Shown here piece by piece: positions 17,270-25,947 of a stretch of 64,000 nt of DNA (the first letter of the stretch is position 1; every line of letters begins with the position of its first letter). Made by a program: the position numbers and the translations under genes. The notes under the pieces are model-generated. The model had not been told where the DNA came from, ran no database searches, and saw only the letters and a program-made list of their open reading frames with translations. The DNA comes from Candidatus Rokuibacteriota bacterium (GTDB taxonomy: Bacteria; Methylomirabilota; Methylomirabilia; Rokubacteriales; CSP1-6), in assembly GCA_003220535.1 (NCBI GenBank), contig QHSU01000056.1, positions 175,729 to 239,728 of the forward strand, written 5' to 3'.

Positions 17270-18289
17270 ATGACTCTCGACCATCCGTGGACCACTCCGC
17301 CCGCGCCGGCCGACGTCGTGACCGTCGCTCCCGGCATCGGCTGGCTGCGCATGCCGCTGCCGTTCCAGCTCAACCACATCAATCTCTGGCTCCTCGAAGA
17401 CGGCGCGGGCTGGACCATCGTGGACACCGGAGTCGGCCTCGACGACACGCGCGCCTTCTGGGAGCGCGTGTTCGCCACGCGTCTCGGCGGTCGGCCGGTG
17501 CACCGCGTCCTCGTCACGCACTTCCACCCCGACCACATGGGGAACGCGGGCTGGCTCACGGCGCGCTGGAAGAGCGACCTCTGGTGCACGCAGGCGGAAT
17601 GGCTCTACGCGCAGCTCGCCTGGCGGAGCCGAGGGGCGGCCGACTTCGAGCCGCGTCTCGCGCACTACCGGCGTCACGGGTGCGGTCCCGAAGACCTGGT
17701 GCAACTCGGCCGCCGGGGTAATCACTATCCGGGCCTCGTGCCCGAGGTGACGCCCGAGTTCCGGCGCATCCGCGAGGGCGATTCGCTCGCGATCGGCAAG
17801 CGGACCTTTCGTGTGCGGACGGTGCGGGGCCATGCTCCCGAGCACGCCTGTCTGTGGGACGAGGCCGGCGGCGTGCTGATCTCCGGCGACCAGGTGCTCC
17901 CGAAGATCACGACCAACGTGAGCGTCTGGCCGGAGCAGCCGTGGGCCAATCCGCTCCGTCTCTACCTCGACTCGCTCGAGCGCTTTCAGCCGATGGCGCC
18001 GGACACCCTGGTCCTGCCCTCGCACGGGCTCCCGTTCCGTGGCCTCCACGCCCGTCTCGGCCAGCTCCGCGACCATCACGCGGCGCGACTCGGCGAAGCG
18101 CTCGACGCGCTGGTCGAGCCGCGGAGCGCGGCGGAGCTGGTGCCGGTCCTCTTCCGTCGCCAGCTCGACAGCCACCAGCTGAGCTTCGCCCTCGGCGAGG
18201 CGCTCGCGCACCTGCGCTTGCTCGAGGACGAGGGGCGGGCGGTGCGCGTCGTCGACGCCGACGGCGTCTACCGGTTCCGCAAGGCCTGA
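17270..18289 (+). CDS. Metallo-beta-lactamase-fold hydrolase
   Basis: The product is 339 aa. The MBL metal-binding signature THFHPDHMGN lies at about residues 83-92. The third-site His is in RGHAPEHACLW, the bridging Asp in ISGDQVLP, and the last His in LVLPSHGLPF. This is a complete binuclear zinc-type site. The C-terminal 80 residues are helical, as in the LACTB2-like/glyoxalase II-like group with a winged-helix tail. The enzyme probably hydrolyses a thioester or ester in the cytoplasm. It starts 65 nt after the unknown gene and has its own likely leaderless promoter. Confidence 0.9.
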   Translation: MTLDHPWTTPPAPADVVTVAPGIGWLRMPLPFQLNHINLWLLEDGAGWTIVDTGVGLDDTRAFWERVFATRLGGRPVHRVLVTHFHPDHMGNAGWLTARWKSDLWCTQAEWLYAQLAWRSRGAADFEPRLAHYRRHGCGPEDLVQLGRRGNHYPGLVPEVTPEFRRIREGDSLAIGKRTFRVRTVRGHAPEHACLWDEAGGVLISGDQVLPKITTNVSVWPEQPWANPLRLYLDSLERFQPMAPDTLVLPSHGLPFRGLHARLGQLRDHHAARLGEALDALVEPRSAAELVPVLFRRQLDSHQLSFALGEALAHLRLLEDEGRAVRVVDADGVYRFRKA

Positions 18290-18636
18290 CCGTCCGCGCC
18301 GGGCAAGTCCTTGACCGGCGTGCGCCGCGGCCGGAGACTGGCGCCGTGGGAGGTCTTCGGCCGGCGACGGAATTCTCGAGTCAGCTCGCTGACAGGCTTT
18401 GCTGCGTCGTCGGCGGCCATTGCGCCCAGCCGATGTGCGCTTCCCTACCCCGCGCAGCTTTCGCCTCCACGGGCGCGGCGTCTTCAGACCACTTCCACCA
18501 GCGCGTTCCTAGCGCGTCCTCGGGCGACCCGGCCGACGTGTCACCGTCGGCGATGCAACTCGGCCGTGGCGGGCCCCCCGGATCTTTCATCACGCATTCC
18601 GAAGGGAGCGACAGACATGAATGAGGGGTTGAAAGC
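18290..18636 (+). other. Intergenic region, 347 nt
   Basis: No gene is supported here. An open frame of about 100 codons runs through it into the next start, but its composition (Arg/Ser/Pro-rich) looks like a random high-GC frame. A small inverted repeat GTCAGC-TC-GCTGAC lies at 18380-18393. No convincing -35/-10 pair was found. Confidence 0.4.
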
Positions 18637-18972
18637 ATGAGAACGCTCACGTTGCTCGTCGCGATCCTGGCTTCAGTGACCTTTGTTGCCGAGGCAGTCG
18701 CCCAAACTCAGGTCCCGCCACCGGCCGGGCAGAGTTCGCCACCCACCGGCGCGCAGACGCCGGCGCAGGGAGAGGAGAAGACGGTCGAGGGCCAAGTCGC
18801 CAGTGTCGACTCTTCCAGAACGGAGGTCACGCTTACGGACGGCACCAAGCTGGTGACCCCGCTGGGAGTCGCGATCAGGCCGGGAGTTCTCACGGAGGGC
18901 ATGACCGTGGTCGCGAGCTACAAGGAGGAGAACGGGGAGAAGGTCCTGATTGAAATCGCTGTGAAGCGATAA
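18637..18972 (+). CDS. Small exported protein of unknown function
   Basis: The product is 111 aa, ATG 18637, with GAGGGG 7 nt upstream. A signal peptide (MRTLTLLVAILASVTFVAEAVAQ) precedes a 30-residue Pro/Gln/Gly linker and a small 55-residue beta-domain. The domain reads KTVEGQVASVDSSRTEVTLTDGTKLVTPLG to VVASYKEENGEKVLIEIAV. This resembles the DUF1344/OB-like small periplasmic proteins. It is a lone gene with a hairpin after it. Confidence 0.75.
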   Translation: MRTLTLLVAILASVTFVAEAVAQTQVPPPAGQSSPPTGAQTPAQGEEKTVEGQVASVDSSRTEVTLTDGTKLVTPLGVAIRPGVLTEGMTVVASYKEENGEKVLIEIAVKR

Positions 18973-19029
18973 GACGCCTGGCGGCTCACCGGCGCAGAAC
19001 TGAAAGCTCGTGAGTCGTAGGCCGACGGG

Positions 19030-19057
19030 GACGCGTCGCCCGGCCGGGCGGCGCGTC
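19030..19057. terminator. Hairpin between convergent genes, possible bidirectional terminator
   Basis: GACGCGTCGCCCGG is followed directly by CCGGGCGGCGCGTC, a 28-nt inverted repeat with a single T-G wobble. It sits between the stops of the small exported protein (18972) and the PEP-CTERM gene (19072). No T-run follows on either strand. Confidence 0.45.
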
Positions 19058-19071
19058 TACGTCGCAGAGGA

Positions 19072-19713
19072 CTACGAATGGTACCGCCTCCATGCGATGC
19101 CCGCCAGCCCGGAGAGGCCAGACCCGAGAAGGAGGATCGTGGCGGGTTCAGGAACCGGAACGTCGCTGAACGGGAGAGCTACCTGAAGCACCGCCGGACC
19201 TCCGCAGCACTCACCGTAGACCAGTTCAAACGGGAAGTTCCCCGAGGGCCCCGAGTAGGTCGCAATCGAGGTGACAGGGGCGGTAGGGCCTGGATTGAAC
19301 CCCAAGTTGAGGCCACCGATGATGAGGGTCAAGCCATCATCATGAGTAACCGTGAATGTTTGCCCGTTCGTGACAGAGACGAATCCCTTGAAATCGAGCA
19401 GGGTGCCCAGGGTCAGGTTGTCCATGAGAGCAGCAAGGGTGCCCGCCGTATTCTCAACGATGTTGAACGCGCCGCCGGTACCCAGCCAGACACCGATCGT
19501 CGCGCTGGATGCAGAAAAGCTGAGCGGCGAGTTCACCTGGAACGTGACATCTGGAGTGGTCGCCGGCACGTTCGCGACGATGGCATTTTGGGAAGTTGCT
19601 TCCGAAACGCGATAGAGGTTCCCCGAGATCAGGTTCGCCTGCGCGGTGCCGACGAAGGCCAATACCACGGCCAAACCGGCAACCGGGATCCCCATTCCTC
19701 TGAACATCTTCAT
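19072..19713 (-). CDS. PEP-CTERM sorting-domain protein
   Basis: The product is 213 aa, ATG 19713, with GGAGG about 7 nt upstream. A signal peptide (MKMFRGMGIPVAGLAVVLAF to AQA) leads into a beta-rich domain with many Thr, Asn and Gly. The C-terminus is a canonical exosortase signal: VPEPATILLLGSGLSGLAG followed by the basic tail IAWRRYHS. The exosortase would cut there and release the protein, often into an exopolysaccharide matrix. The sequence ECCGGPAV holds the only Cys pair. No exosortase gene is in the window. A GG-N10-GC element lies 100 nt upstream. Confidence 0.9.
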   Translation of the reverse strand: MKMFRGMGIPVAGLAVVLAFVGTAQANLISGNLYRVSEATSQNAIVANVPATTPDVTFQVNSPLSFSASSATIGVWLGTGGAFNIVENTAGTLAALMDNLTLGTLLDFKGFVSVTNGQTFTVTHDDGLTLIIGGLNLGFNPGPTAPVTSIATYSGPSGNFPFELVYGECCGGPAVLQVALPFSDVPVPEPATILLLGSGLSGLAGIAWRRYHS

Positions 19714-20014
19714 CGAGCGCCTCCAAGCGGTCTGCAGACGGCCGGGGACCTGCTCCCCGGAGGATCGGCCCACTTCACACTTGGAAGGGACCAGCGCGCT
19801 AGCAGGAAATGCGTGCATCGCGCACGCCACACTGCGTAACTCGAGCAGCGACGGGTACTTCCATGGACGTCTCACGCCGTAAGAGACTGATCTGTAAAGT
19901 TCCCCGACGAGCGTTCCAATTCCGTAGGGTTGACGCGAGGTTGTGGGTAGGGCTTCCCACGGTCGAAAGCGACTCCTGTCAGTTTCTTTTCCGGAATCGA
20001 CGCTGGTCGGTCGA
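19714..20014 (-). other. Upstream region of the PEP-CTERM gene, 301 nt
   Basis: No gene is supported. It holds the sigma-54-like element at 19814-19829 and a GC-rich palindrome (GGGGAcctgctCCCC type) near 19744-19760. Part of it is AT-richer than its surroundings, near 19885-19925. Confidence 0.4.
19814..19829 (-). promoter_or_regulatory. Sigma-54-like element upstream of the PEP-CTERM gene at 19713
   Basis: The minus strand reads TGGCGT-GCGCG-ATGCA. GG and GC are separated by exactly 10 nt and TGGC matches the -24 box, while the -12 box (ATGC for TTGC) has one mismatch. It is the weakest of the three such elements. Confidence 0.4.
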
Positions 20015-21613
20015 TTAGACGTAACCGAGTGCGCGGTCACGCTCGGCTGATGTGGGGTCGCGCTGCGCGGCCGGGCCGTAGCCGCCGGCGCCCGGCGTGC
20101 GCACCAGCACGACGTCGCCGCGCTTCAAGACGTGCTGGCGACGGTTGTCGATCGAGCGGCCGTTGATCTGCACGTCCCCGAGCCCGCCGTCGGCGCCGCC
20201 GGCGAAGCCGGGCGCGGGGAACTTCGTCCGCTCGGCCATGAACGACGCGACGATCGGCGCCTCGGACTCGCACTCGAAGAGGATGTCCTGCCCGAGCCCG
20301 CCCCGGAACTTGCCGGCCCCGCCCGAGCCCGGGCGCAGCCGCTTTTCGTGGAAGAAGAGCGGGCTGTTGCGCTCGGCCACCTCGACCGGTGTGGACGAGA
20401 TGTTGCTGGGCCACGAGAGCACGCTCTCACCGTCCTTGGATGGCGTGGCGCCCATGCCGCCGTTGAAGAAGAAGATGTTGGTGTAGGGCCGGCCGTCGGC
20501 GCGCAGCCCCGTTTGCTGCACCGCCCAGAGCGGCGAGCCCGCGCCCGCCACGACGCGATCCGGGATGATCTGGTGGAGCGCGCCGAAGAGCAGCACGGGC
20601 ACGTAGTGGCCGGTGACGGCGCGGCTCACCACCGCGGCGGGGAAGCGCGGGTTCAAGAGGCACCCCTCGGGCGCGGTGACCGTGACGGGGCGGTACATGC
20701 CCTCGTTGTTGGCCAGGCCGGGCAGGAGCGCGCACTTGAGCGCGTACGCGGTCATCGCGGAAGTGTAAGCGAGCACGCAGTTGATGGCACGCGGCTGCTG
20801 CGCTGAGGTGCCGGTGAAGTCGGCCGTGATCGCGTCTCCGGCGATCGTCAGCGCCACCTTGAAGTCGAGCGGCTCGTCGACACCGTCCGTGCGCAGCGCA
20901 TACCGGTAGGTACCGTCCGGCACCTCGCGGATCGCCGCGCGCATCGCCCGCTCGGCGCGCGCGAACAGCTCGTCGCCGAGGTCGGCGAGCGAGTCGAGCC
21001 GGCCGTCGTCCAGCAGCGCCAGCAGCCGCTTCTCCATGAGCTCGTTGGCGCCGACCTGCGCCCAGATGTCGCCGACGGTCTGGTCGGGGGTGCGCACGTT
21101 GGCGCGGATCATCTCGATCAGTGTCTCGTCGGCGCGCCCATCGCGCATGAGCTTCATGAGCGGGATGTGCAGCCCCTCCTCGAACACCTCGCGCGCCTCG
21201 ATGGCGCGCAGTCGCCCCCCGATGTCCGGCATGTGCGAGGTGGTAGCCGAGAAGGCGACGAGTCGCCCGCCGCGGAAGATCGGCTTGAGCACGCTGACGT
21301 CGCTCATGTGGCCGGTGCCCATCCACGCGTCGTTGGTGATGAGGACGTCGCCCGGTCGCATGCCGTCGGCGCCCATCGAGCGCAGGAAGTGCCGCGCCGT
21401 GGCCGGCAGCGTGCCGATGAACGAAGGGATGCTGCCGGTATTCTGCGCGAGGGAGTAGCCGCGCGCGTCGGTCAGCATGCAGGCGAAGTCGTTCGCCTCG
21501 TTCGACAACGTCGAGAACGACGTGCGGACGATCGCCTTGGCCGCCTCGTCGACGATCGAGATGAGGCGGGTCCAGAGCACCTCGAGCGTGACCGCGTCGA
21601 ACCGCTGGGTCAT
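20015..21613 (-). CDS. hyuB: Hydantoinase B/oxoprolinase family subunit
   Basis: The product is 532 aa, ATG 21613, with GAAGGAGA upstream. It opens with FDAVTLEVLWTRLISIVDEAAKAIVRTSFS, typical for HyuB. The central GDVLITNDAWMGTGHMSDV and the C-terminal GGGQD-type GGLGQDILFE are family hallmarks. HyuB pairs with HyuA to open hydantoin, oxoproline or related cyclic amide/ketone substrates with ATP; acetone and acetophenone carboxylases are in the same superfamily. It follows the GNAT gene by a 4-nt ATGA overlap, and hyuA lies beyond. The substrate is not predictable. Confidence 0.88.
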   Translation of the reverse strand: MTQRFDAVTLEVLWTRLISIVDEAAKAIVRTSFSTLSNEANDFACMLTDARGYSLAQNTGSIPSFIGTLPATARHFLRSMGADGMRPGDVLITNDAWMGTGHMSDVSVLKPIFRGGRLVAFSATTSHMPDIGGRLRAIEAREVFEEGLHIPLMKLMRDGRADETLIEMIRANVRTPDQTVGDIWAQVGANELMEKRLLALLDDGRLDSLADLGDELFARAERAMRAAIREVPDGTYRYALRTDGVDEPLDFKVALTIAGDAITADFTGTSAQQPRAINCVLAYTSAMTAYALKCALLPGLANNEGMYRPVTVTAPEGCLLNPRFPAAVVSRAVTGHYVPVLLFGALHQIIPDRVVAGAGSPLWAVQQTGLRADGRPYTNIFFFNGGMGATPSKDGESVLSWPSNISSTPVEVAERNSPLFFHEKRLRPGSGGAGKFRGGLGQDILFECESEAPIVASFMAERTKFPAPGFAGGADGGLGDVQINGRSIDNRRQHVLKRGDVVLVRTPGAGGYGPAAQRDPTSAERDRALGYV

Positions 21614-22152
21614 GCCGTCTCCTTCACCCGCGCGTAGCACCAGCAGTCGCGGGGTAGCGCGCTGACGTTCGGGTGGGACGTCCAGCGCCGGAGCCGGCCC
21701 TCGCGCTCCATTCCGGCCTTCTCGAGCACGCGCGCCGAGGCGCGGTTGTCGACGTCGCAGACGGCCCACACGCGGTGGACGTCCGGCTGCGCCAGCGCCC
21801 AGTCGCTGACGGCGCGCACGACTTCCGTCATGAAGCCCCGGCCCCAGTAGGTGCGGCCGAGGATATAGCCGAGCTCGACCCGGGAGTCCTGGGGCCGGAT
21901 GTCGATCGCGCCGACCAGACGGTCATCCGCCCGCTGCGTGATCATCCACGTGAACGGACCGTCGCCGGCCCACCCCGCAGCGCAGCGCCGCAGGAACTCA
22001 CGCGCGTCGTCCGGGCTCCGGTGCGGGCGAAAGCTGACGTAGCGCGTGACCTCGGCGTCCTGCGCGTACGTGGTGAAGATCCCCTGGGCGTCCTCGATGA
22101 CGGGTGACCGCAGGCGAAGGCGCACGGTCTCGATCGTCGCCGGCGGCTTCAC
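21610..22152 (-). CDS. GNAT acetyltransferase (RimJ/RimL type) inside the hyu operon
   Basis: The product is 180 aa from GTG 22152, overlapping the hyuA stop as GTGA. The opening ETVRLRLRSPVIEDAQGIF and the acetyl-CoA loop VELGYILGRTYWGRGFMTEVVRAV fit ribosomal-protein-type N-acetyltransferases. So does the segment VHRVWAVCDVDNRASARVLEKAGMEREG. It overlaps both neighbours by 4 nt, so it is tightly coupled with the hydantoinase genes. A role in capping an amine made or used by that pathway is possible but unproven. Confidence 0.85.
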   Translation of the reverse strand: MKPPATIETVRLRLRSPVIEDAQGIFTTYAQDAEVTRYVSFRPHRSPDDAREFLRRCAAGWAGDGPFTWMITQRADDRLVGAIDIRPQDSRVELGYILGRTYWGRGFMTEVVRAVSDWALAQPDVHRVWAVCDVDNRASARVLEKAGMEREGRLRRWTSHPNVSALPRDCWCYARVKETA

Positions 22153-24245
22153 GGGACGAGTGTCACCACGACGTTGCCGGTCGGCGCCACGCTGAAGGTC
22201 GCGCTGGGGCCGACGACCAGAGTCGAGCCTTCCTCTTCGATCACCGCCGGCCCGGCGAAACGGTCGCCGACCGCGAGGCGGGCGCGATCGTACACGGTCG
22301 TCTCGACGAACCCACTCGCCTCCGGGAAGTAGGCGGCCCGTCGACCTTTGACGGCCAGCTCGGCGCCGCGGCGCGCGTGTCCCTGCAGGACGACCTCGCT
22401 GCCCGCGACCGGCGCGCGCACGGCGACACGGATGTTGATGAACTCGACCGGCACGTCGGGCGGCGTGAGCGAGAACTTCTCGCGGTACGCGGTCTCGAAG
22501 GCCGCCGTGAGGGCCTGGCGCGTGGCCTCGACGTCACGCCCGTCGTAGGGGCCGTCGGGCAGCGCCACCGCGAGATCGAAGCCCTGGCCCAGGAATCGTC
22601 CGTCCGCCAGCCGCTGGAATCGGGCCGTCTCGAGCTTGAGCCCGGTGTCGGCCATGACCGCGCGCGCCTCGTCCTCGAGCGCCCCGAACGCCGACTCGAG
22701 CCCGGCGCAGTCCCCGCGGTCGAGTCGGATGCCGACGGTGGCGACGCGGTCCACGCGCGCCGGCGCCACCAGGAGACCGAGCGCCGAGGCGACGCCGGCG
22801 GACGGCGGGCAGATCACCTCGCGCACGCCGAGCTTGCGGGCGACGTGGCAGGCGTGGACGGGCCCGGCGCCACCCGTGCAGAGAAGCGCCGCGTCGCGCG
22901 GATCCCGTCCGCGCTCGGCGACGTGCACCCGGGCGGCGCTCGCCATGCTCTCGTTGACGATGTCGTGGATGCCCCACGCGACGTCGACGAGCGGCAGGCG
23001 CACCGCCTCCGCGAGCCTCGTCAGGGCCGTGCGCGCGGCCGCGACGTCGATCGTGATGGTGCCGCCCGCGAAGTACTCCGGGTTCAGATAGCCGAGCAGC
23101 AGATCGGCGTCGGTGACGGTCGGCTCCGTGCCGCCGAGGCCGTAGCAGGCCGGGCCCGGCAGCGAGCCCGCGCTGCGCGGGCCGACTTTCAGGAGCCCGA
23201 TCTCGTCGAGCTGCGCGATCGAGCCGCCGCCGGCGCCGATCTCGATCAGCTCGATGGTCGAGATGCGCATGGGCAGCCCGCTGCCCTCGATGAAGCGCTT
23301 CTGGCGCGCGGCCTCGAAGCTGTACGCGGTGAGCGGCTCGCCGCCGGCGACGAGCGAGAGCTTGGCCGTGGTGCCGCCCATGTCGAAGGCGAGGAGATCG
23401 CCGCCGCTGTCCGCGCGGCCGAAGAAGGCGGCGGCGATGGCGCCGGCCGCCGGCCCCGACTCGAGCATCTGCACGGGCGTCCGCTGCGCCTCGGCGACGT
23501 GGGTCAGTCCGCCGCTCGAGAGCATCAAGAGCAGCGGCGCCGGGATCCGCTGCGCGGCGAGCTGTCGCGCCATGCGCCCGAGGTACTGGTGGGCGAGTGG
23601 CTTGATGTACGCGTTGGCCACGGTCGTCGAGGCGCGCTCGAACTCGCGGATCTCGGGCGCCACCTCGTGCGAGGCGGTGGTGTAGATCTCCGGGTAGCGC
23701 TCGGCGATGAGCCCGACGGCCTCGGCCTCGTGACGGGGGTTCGCGTAGGCATGCAGGAACACCACGGCGATCGAGCCGACGCCGCCCGCGACGAGGCGAT
23801 CGACGCAGCCGAGCAGCTGCGCGCGGTCGAGCGGCTGCCGGACGCTGCCGTCGGCCTTCACCCGCTCGGCCACCTCGAGGCGCAGATTGCGCGGAACCAG
23901 CGGCTCGGGCTTGGCGATGTTGAGGTCGTAGAGCTCGAACTTCCGCTCGCGCCCGATCTCGAGCGTGTCGCCGAACCCTGCGGTGGTGACGAGGCCGGTG
24001 ACGGCGCCCTGGCGCTCGATGAGCGCGTTGGTGAAGAGCGTCGTGGCGTGCACGACGCGCGTGAAGTGCCGCGGCTCGAGCCGTCCGTCCCCGAGGACGG
24101 CCTCGACACCCGTGACCACGGCACGGACGGGGTCGTCGTGGGTCGTCAGCACCTTGCGACTCCATTGCCGGCCCGTGTCGTGGTCGTAGACGACGATGCC
24201 CGTGAACGTGCCGCCGATGTCGATCCCGAGAGCGTAGTTGGGCAC
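22149..24245 (-). CDS. hyuA: Hydantoinase A/oxoprolinase family subunit
   Basis: The product is 698 aa. GTG 24245 is chosen over TTG 24281, because that TTG is part of a TTGACG -35 box and the -10 box TAGGGT ends 7 nt before the GTG. The N-terminal ALGIDIGGTFTGIVVYD and the later LLAFDMGGTTAKLSLV are the ASKHA ATP-binding phosphate loops. GAGGGSIAQLDEIGLLKVGPRSAG matches the HyuA signature. It forms a complex with HyuB for ATP-dependent ring opening or carboxylation. It is the first gene of a three-gene coupled operon and faces an SDR operon across mirror-image promoters. Confidence 0.9.
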   Translation of the reverse strand: MPNYALGIDIGGTFTGIVVYDHDTGRQWSRKVLTTHDDPVRAVVTGVEAVLGDGRLEPRHFTRVVHATTLFTNALIERQGAVTGLVTTAGFGDTLEIGRERKFELYDLNIAKPEPLVPRNLRLEVAERVKADGSVRQPLDRAQLLGCVDRLVAGGVGSIAVVFLHAYANPRHEAEAVGLIAERYPEIYTTASHEVAPEIREFERASTTVANAYIKPLAHQYLGRMARQLAAQRIPAPLLLMLSSGGLTHVAEAQRTPVQMLESGPAAGAIAAAFFGRADSGGDLLAFDMGGTTAKLSLVAGGEPLTAYSFEAARQKRFIEGSGLPMRISTIELIEIGAGGGSIAQLDEIGLLKVGPRSAGSLPGPACYGLGGTEPTVTDADLLLGYLNPEYFAGGTITIDVAAARTALTRLAEAVRLPLVDVAWGIHDIVNESMASAARVHVAERGRDPRDAALLCTGGAGPVHACHVARKLGVREVICPPSAGVASALGLLVAPARVDRVATVGIRLDRGDCAGLESAFGALEDEARAVMADTGLKLETARFQRLADGRFLGQGFDLAVALPDGPYDGRDVEATRQALTAAFETAYREKFSLTPPDVPVEFINIRVAVRAPVAGSEVVLQGHARRGAELAVKGRRAAYFPEASGFVETTVYDRARLAVGDRFAGPAVIEEEGSTLVVGPSATFSVAPTGNVVVTLVP

Positions 24246-24252
24246 GAAGGCG

Positions 24253-24281
24253 ACCCTATGCGGAGCACGAACCGTCGTCAA
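24253..24281 (-). promoter_or_regulatory. Sigma-70 promoter of hyuA operon, predicted leaderless GTG
   Basis: On the minus strand TTGACG (24281-24276), 17 nt and TAGGGT (24258-24253) are followed by 7 nt and GTG 24245. It mirrors the plus-strand promoter at 24293-24321. Confidence 0.65.
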
Positions 24282-24292
24282 GGGCTCTGCGC

Positions 24293-24321
24293 TTGACCGC
24301 GTCGCGGCTTCGGCCTAGGGT
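24293..24321 (+). promoter_or_regulatory. Sigma-70 promoter of the SDR operon, predicted leaderless GTG
   Basis: TTGACC (24293-24298), 17 nt and TAGGGT (24316-24321) are followed by 8 nt and GTG 24330. The -10 hexamer is identical to that of the opposing hyuA promoter and the two -35 boxes are 11 nt apart. Confidence 0.65.
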
Positions 24322-24329
24322 GGGTGATC

Positions 24330-25157
24330 GTGAAGCTCGGGGATCGGATCGCGCTCGTCACGGGTGGTGGATCGGGGCTCGGCCAGGCGATCGCGCTCCG
24401 CTTCGCCGAGGAGGGCGCGCAGGTCGTCGTCAACGACGTGCGGCTCGAGGCGGCCGAGAAGACCGTCAAGGAGATGCAGGGCCCGGCGCGCGGCCGCGCG
24501 ATCCAGGCGGACGTGGCCGACGTCGCCCAGGTGAAGGCGATGTTCACCACGCTCGAGCGCGAGCTCGGCGGCCTCGACATTCTCGTGAACAACGCGGGGA
24601 TCGCGGTGGGCCCCGGAGACGATCGCGCGGGCATCGGCCGCAAGGCCGAGGCGCGCATCATGGAGATGGTCACCGGGCAGGAGGCCCTGACCCATCTCGA
24701 CGTCACCCAGAACCTCTCCGACGAGTCGTGGCGGCGGATGCTCGCCGTGCACCTTGACGGCACGTTCTTCTGCACGCGCGAGGCGCTCCGGCTGATGAGC
24801 GGGAAGAACCGCGGCGCGATCATCAACCTCTCGAGCGTCGCGGCCCTCACGGGGCTCGAGATGGCGCCGCACTACAGCGCGGCGAAGGGCGCGATCCTCG
24901 CCTTCACGCGCGCGGTGGCGAAAGACGTCGCCTCTCGCGGGATCCGGGTGAACGCGATCTGTCCGGGCTACATCGACACGCCCATGACCGAGCCGATGTC
25001 GCCGCTGATCAAGAAGGCCGTGACCGCCCGCACGCCGCTCGGGCGCACCGGCACTCCGGACGAAGTCGCGGCCACCGCCCTTTTCCTCGCCTCCGACGAC
25101 AGCTCGTTCTTCACCGGGCAATGGCTGTCGCCGAACGGGGGCCTCTTCATCGGCTGA
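24330..25157 (+). CDS. Short-chain dehydrogenase/reductase
   Basis: The product is 275 aa from GTG 24330; GTG 24324 is a possible alternative. The Rossmann motif is TGGGSGLGQAIA, followed by NNAG (in ILVNNAGIAVG). The catalytic set is Ser in NLSSVAAL and Tyr/Lys in HYSAAKGA, with PGYIDTPM after it. An insertion of about 25 residues after NNAG distinguishes it from FabG. It is probably an NAD(P)-dependent alcohol/ketone oxidoreductase. It leads an operon with an alpha/beta hydrolase (1-nt gap), an LLM oxidoreductase and a kinase-like protein. Confidence 0.9.
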   Translation: MKLGDRIALVTGGGSGLGQAIALRFAEEGAQVVVNDVRLEAAEKTVKEMQGPARGRAIQADVADVAQVKAMFTTLERELGGLDILVNNAGIAVGPGDDRAGIGRKAEARIMEMVTGQEALTHLDVTQNLSDESWRRMLAVHLDGTFFCTREALRLMSGKNRGAIINLSSVAALTGLEMAPHYSAAKGAILAFTRAVAKDVASRGIRVNAICPGYIDTPMTEPMSPLIKKAVTARTPLGRTGTPDEVAATALFLASDDSSFFTGQWLSPNGGLFIG

Positions 25158-25158
25158 G

Positions 25159-25947
25159 ATGCCCGCGCCTCGCGAGCTTTCGATCCGCGGGACCCCGATC
25201 CGCATGCTCCAAGACGGAGCGGGCGCCCCTCTCCTGTTTCTCCACGGTGCCGGCGGCGCCGGGCGGTGGCTGCCGTTCCAGGAGCGTCTCGCCAAGGACT
25301 TCAGCGTGTACTTCCCGAGCCACCCCGGCCACGGTGGCTCGCCCGCGGCGGAATGGATCGAGCACATCTCGGACCTGGCGTTCCACTATCTCGATCTGCT
25401 CGACGAGCTCGGGCTCGAGCGCGCGCACCTCGTCGGTGCCTCGTTCGGTGGCTGGATCGCCGCGGAGCTCGCGACGATGGCGTCGCACCGCCTCGCGTCG
25501 CTCGTCCTGATCGACCCCGTCGGTATCCGGGTGGAGGGCTGGATCTATCCGTTCCTGTTCGGGATGGACGTTCCGGAGATCGTCGCGACCGTGTTCCACA
25601 ACCCGATGGCGGCGCTCGCGCTCGCGCCGGCCGACCAGTCCGTCGAGACGCTGGCGCTCCAGTACCGCCAGGGCACGGCTCTCGCGCGGGTCGCCTGGAA
25701 TCCCCACCTCTATGACCCGCTCCTCCGGCGTCGGCTCGGCCGCATCGCGGCGCCCACGCTGCTCTGCTGGGGCGCACACGACCGGCTGGCGCCACTGGGA
25801 CCGTGTGGAGAGACGTGGGCCAAGGAGATTCCGGGGGCGCGCCTGCGCGTCTTCGCCGACTCCGGCCACGTGCCGCATCTGGAGGAGCCCGACGCGGCGG
25901 CCGCGGCGGTGAGAGAATTCTGTCAGCTCCACGGAGGGGCGCGGTGA
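25159..25947 (+). CDS. Alpha/beta hydrolase
   Basis: The product is 262 aa, ATG 25159, one base after the SDR stop. It has the oxyanion HGAGGAG, nucleophile elbow GASFGG (Ser), Asp in CWGAHDRLAP and His in DSGHVPHLEEPD, so the catalytic triad is complete. It is a cytoplasmic esterase/C-C hydrolase type. Its stop overlaps the next start as GTGA. Together with the SDR and LLM enzymes it may form a small catabolic pathway for a cyclic or ester compound; that is inference. Confidence 0.9.
   Translation: MPAPRELSIRGTPIRMLQDGAGAPLLFLHGAGGAGRWLPFQERLAKDFSVYFPSHPGHGGSPAAEWIEHISDLAFHYLDLLDELGLERAHLVGASFGGWIAAELATMASHRLASLVLIDPVGIRVEGWIYPFLFGMDVPEIVATVFHNPMAALALAPADQSVETLALQYRQGTALARVAWNPHLYDPLLRRRLGRIAAPTLLCWGAHDRLAPLGPCGETWAKEIPGARLRVFADSGHVPHLEEPDAAAAAVREFCQLHGGAR

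Noticed and set aside
18311..18640. A 109-codon frame ending on the start of the small exported protein
   Set aside because: Ser/Arg/Pro-rich, no ribosome site and no recognisable fold; probably chance.
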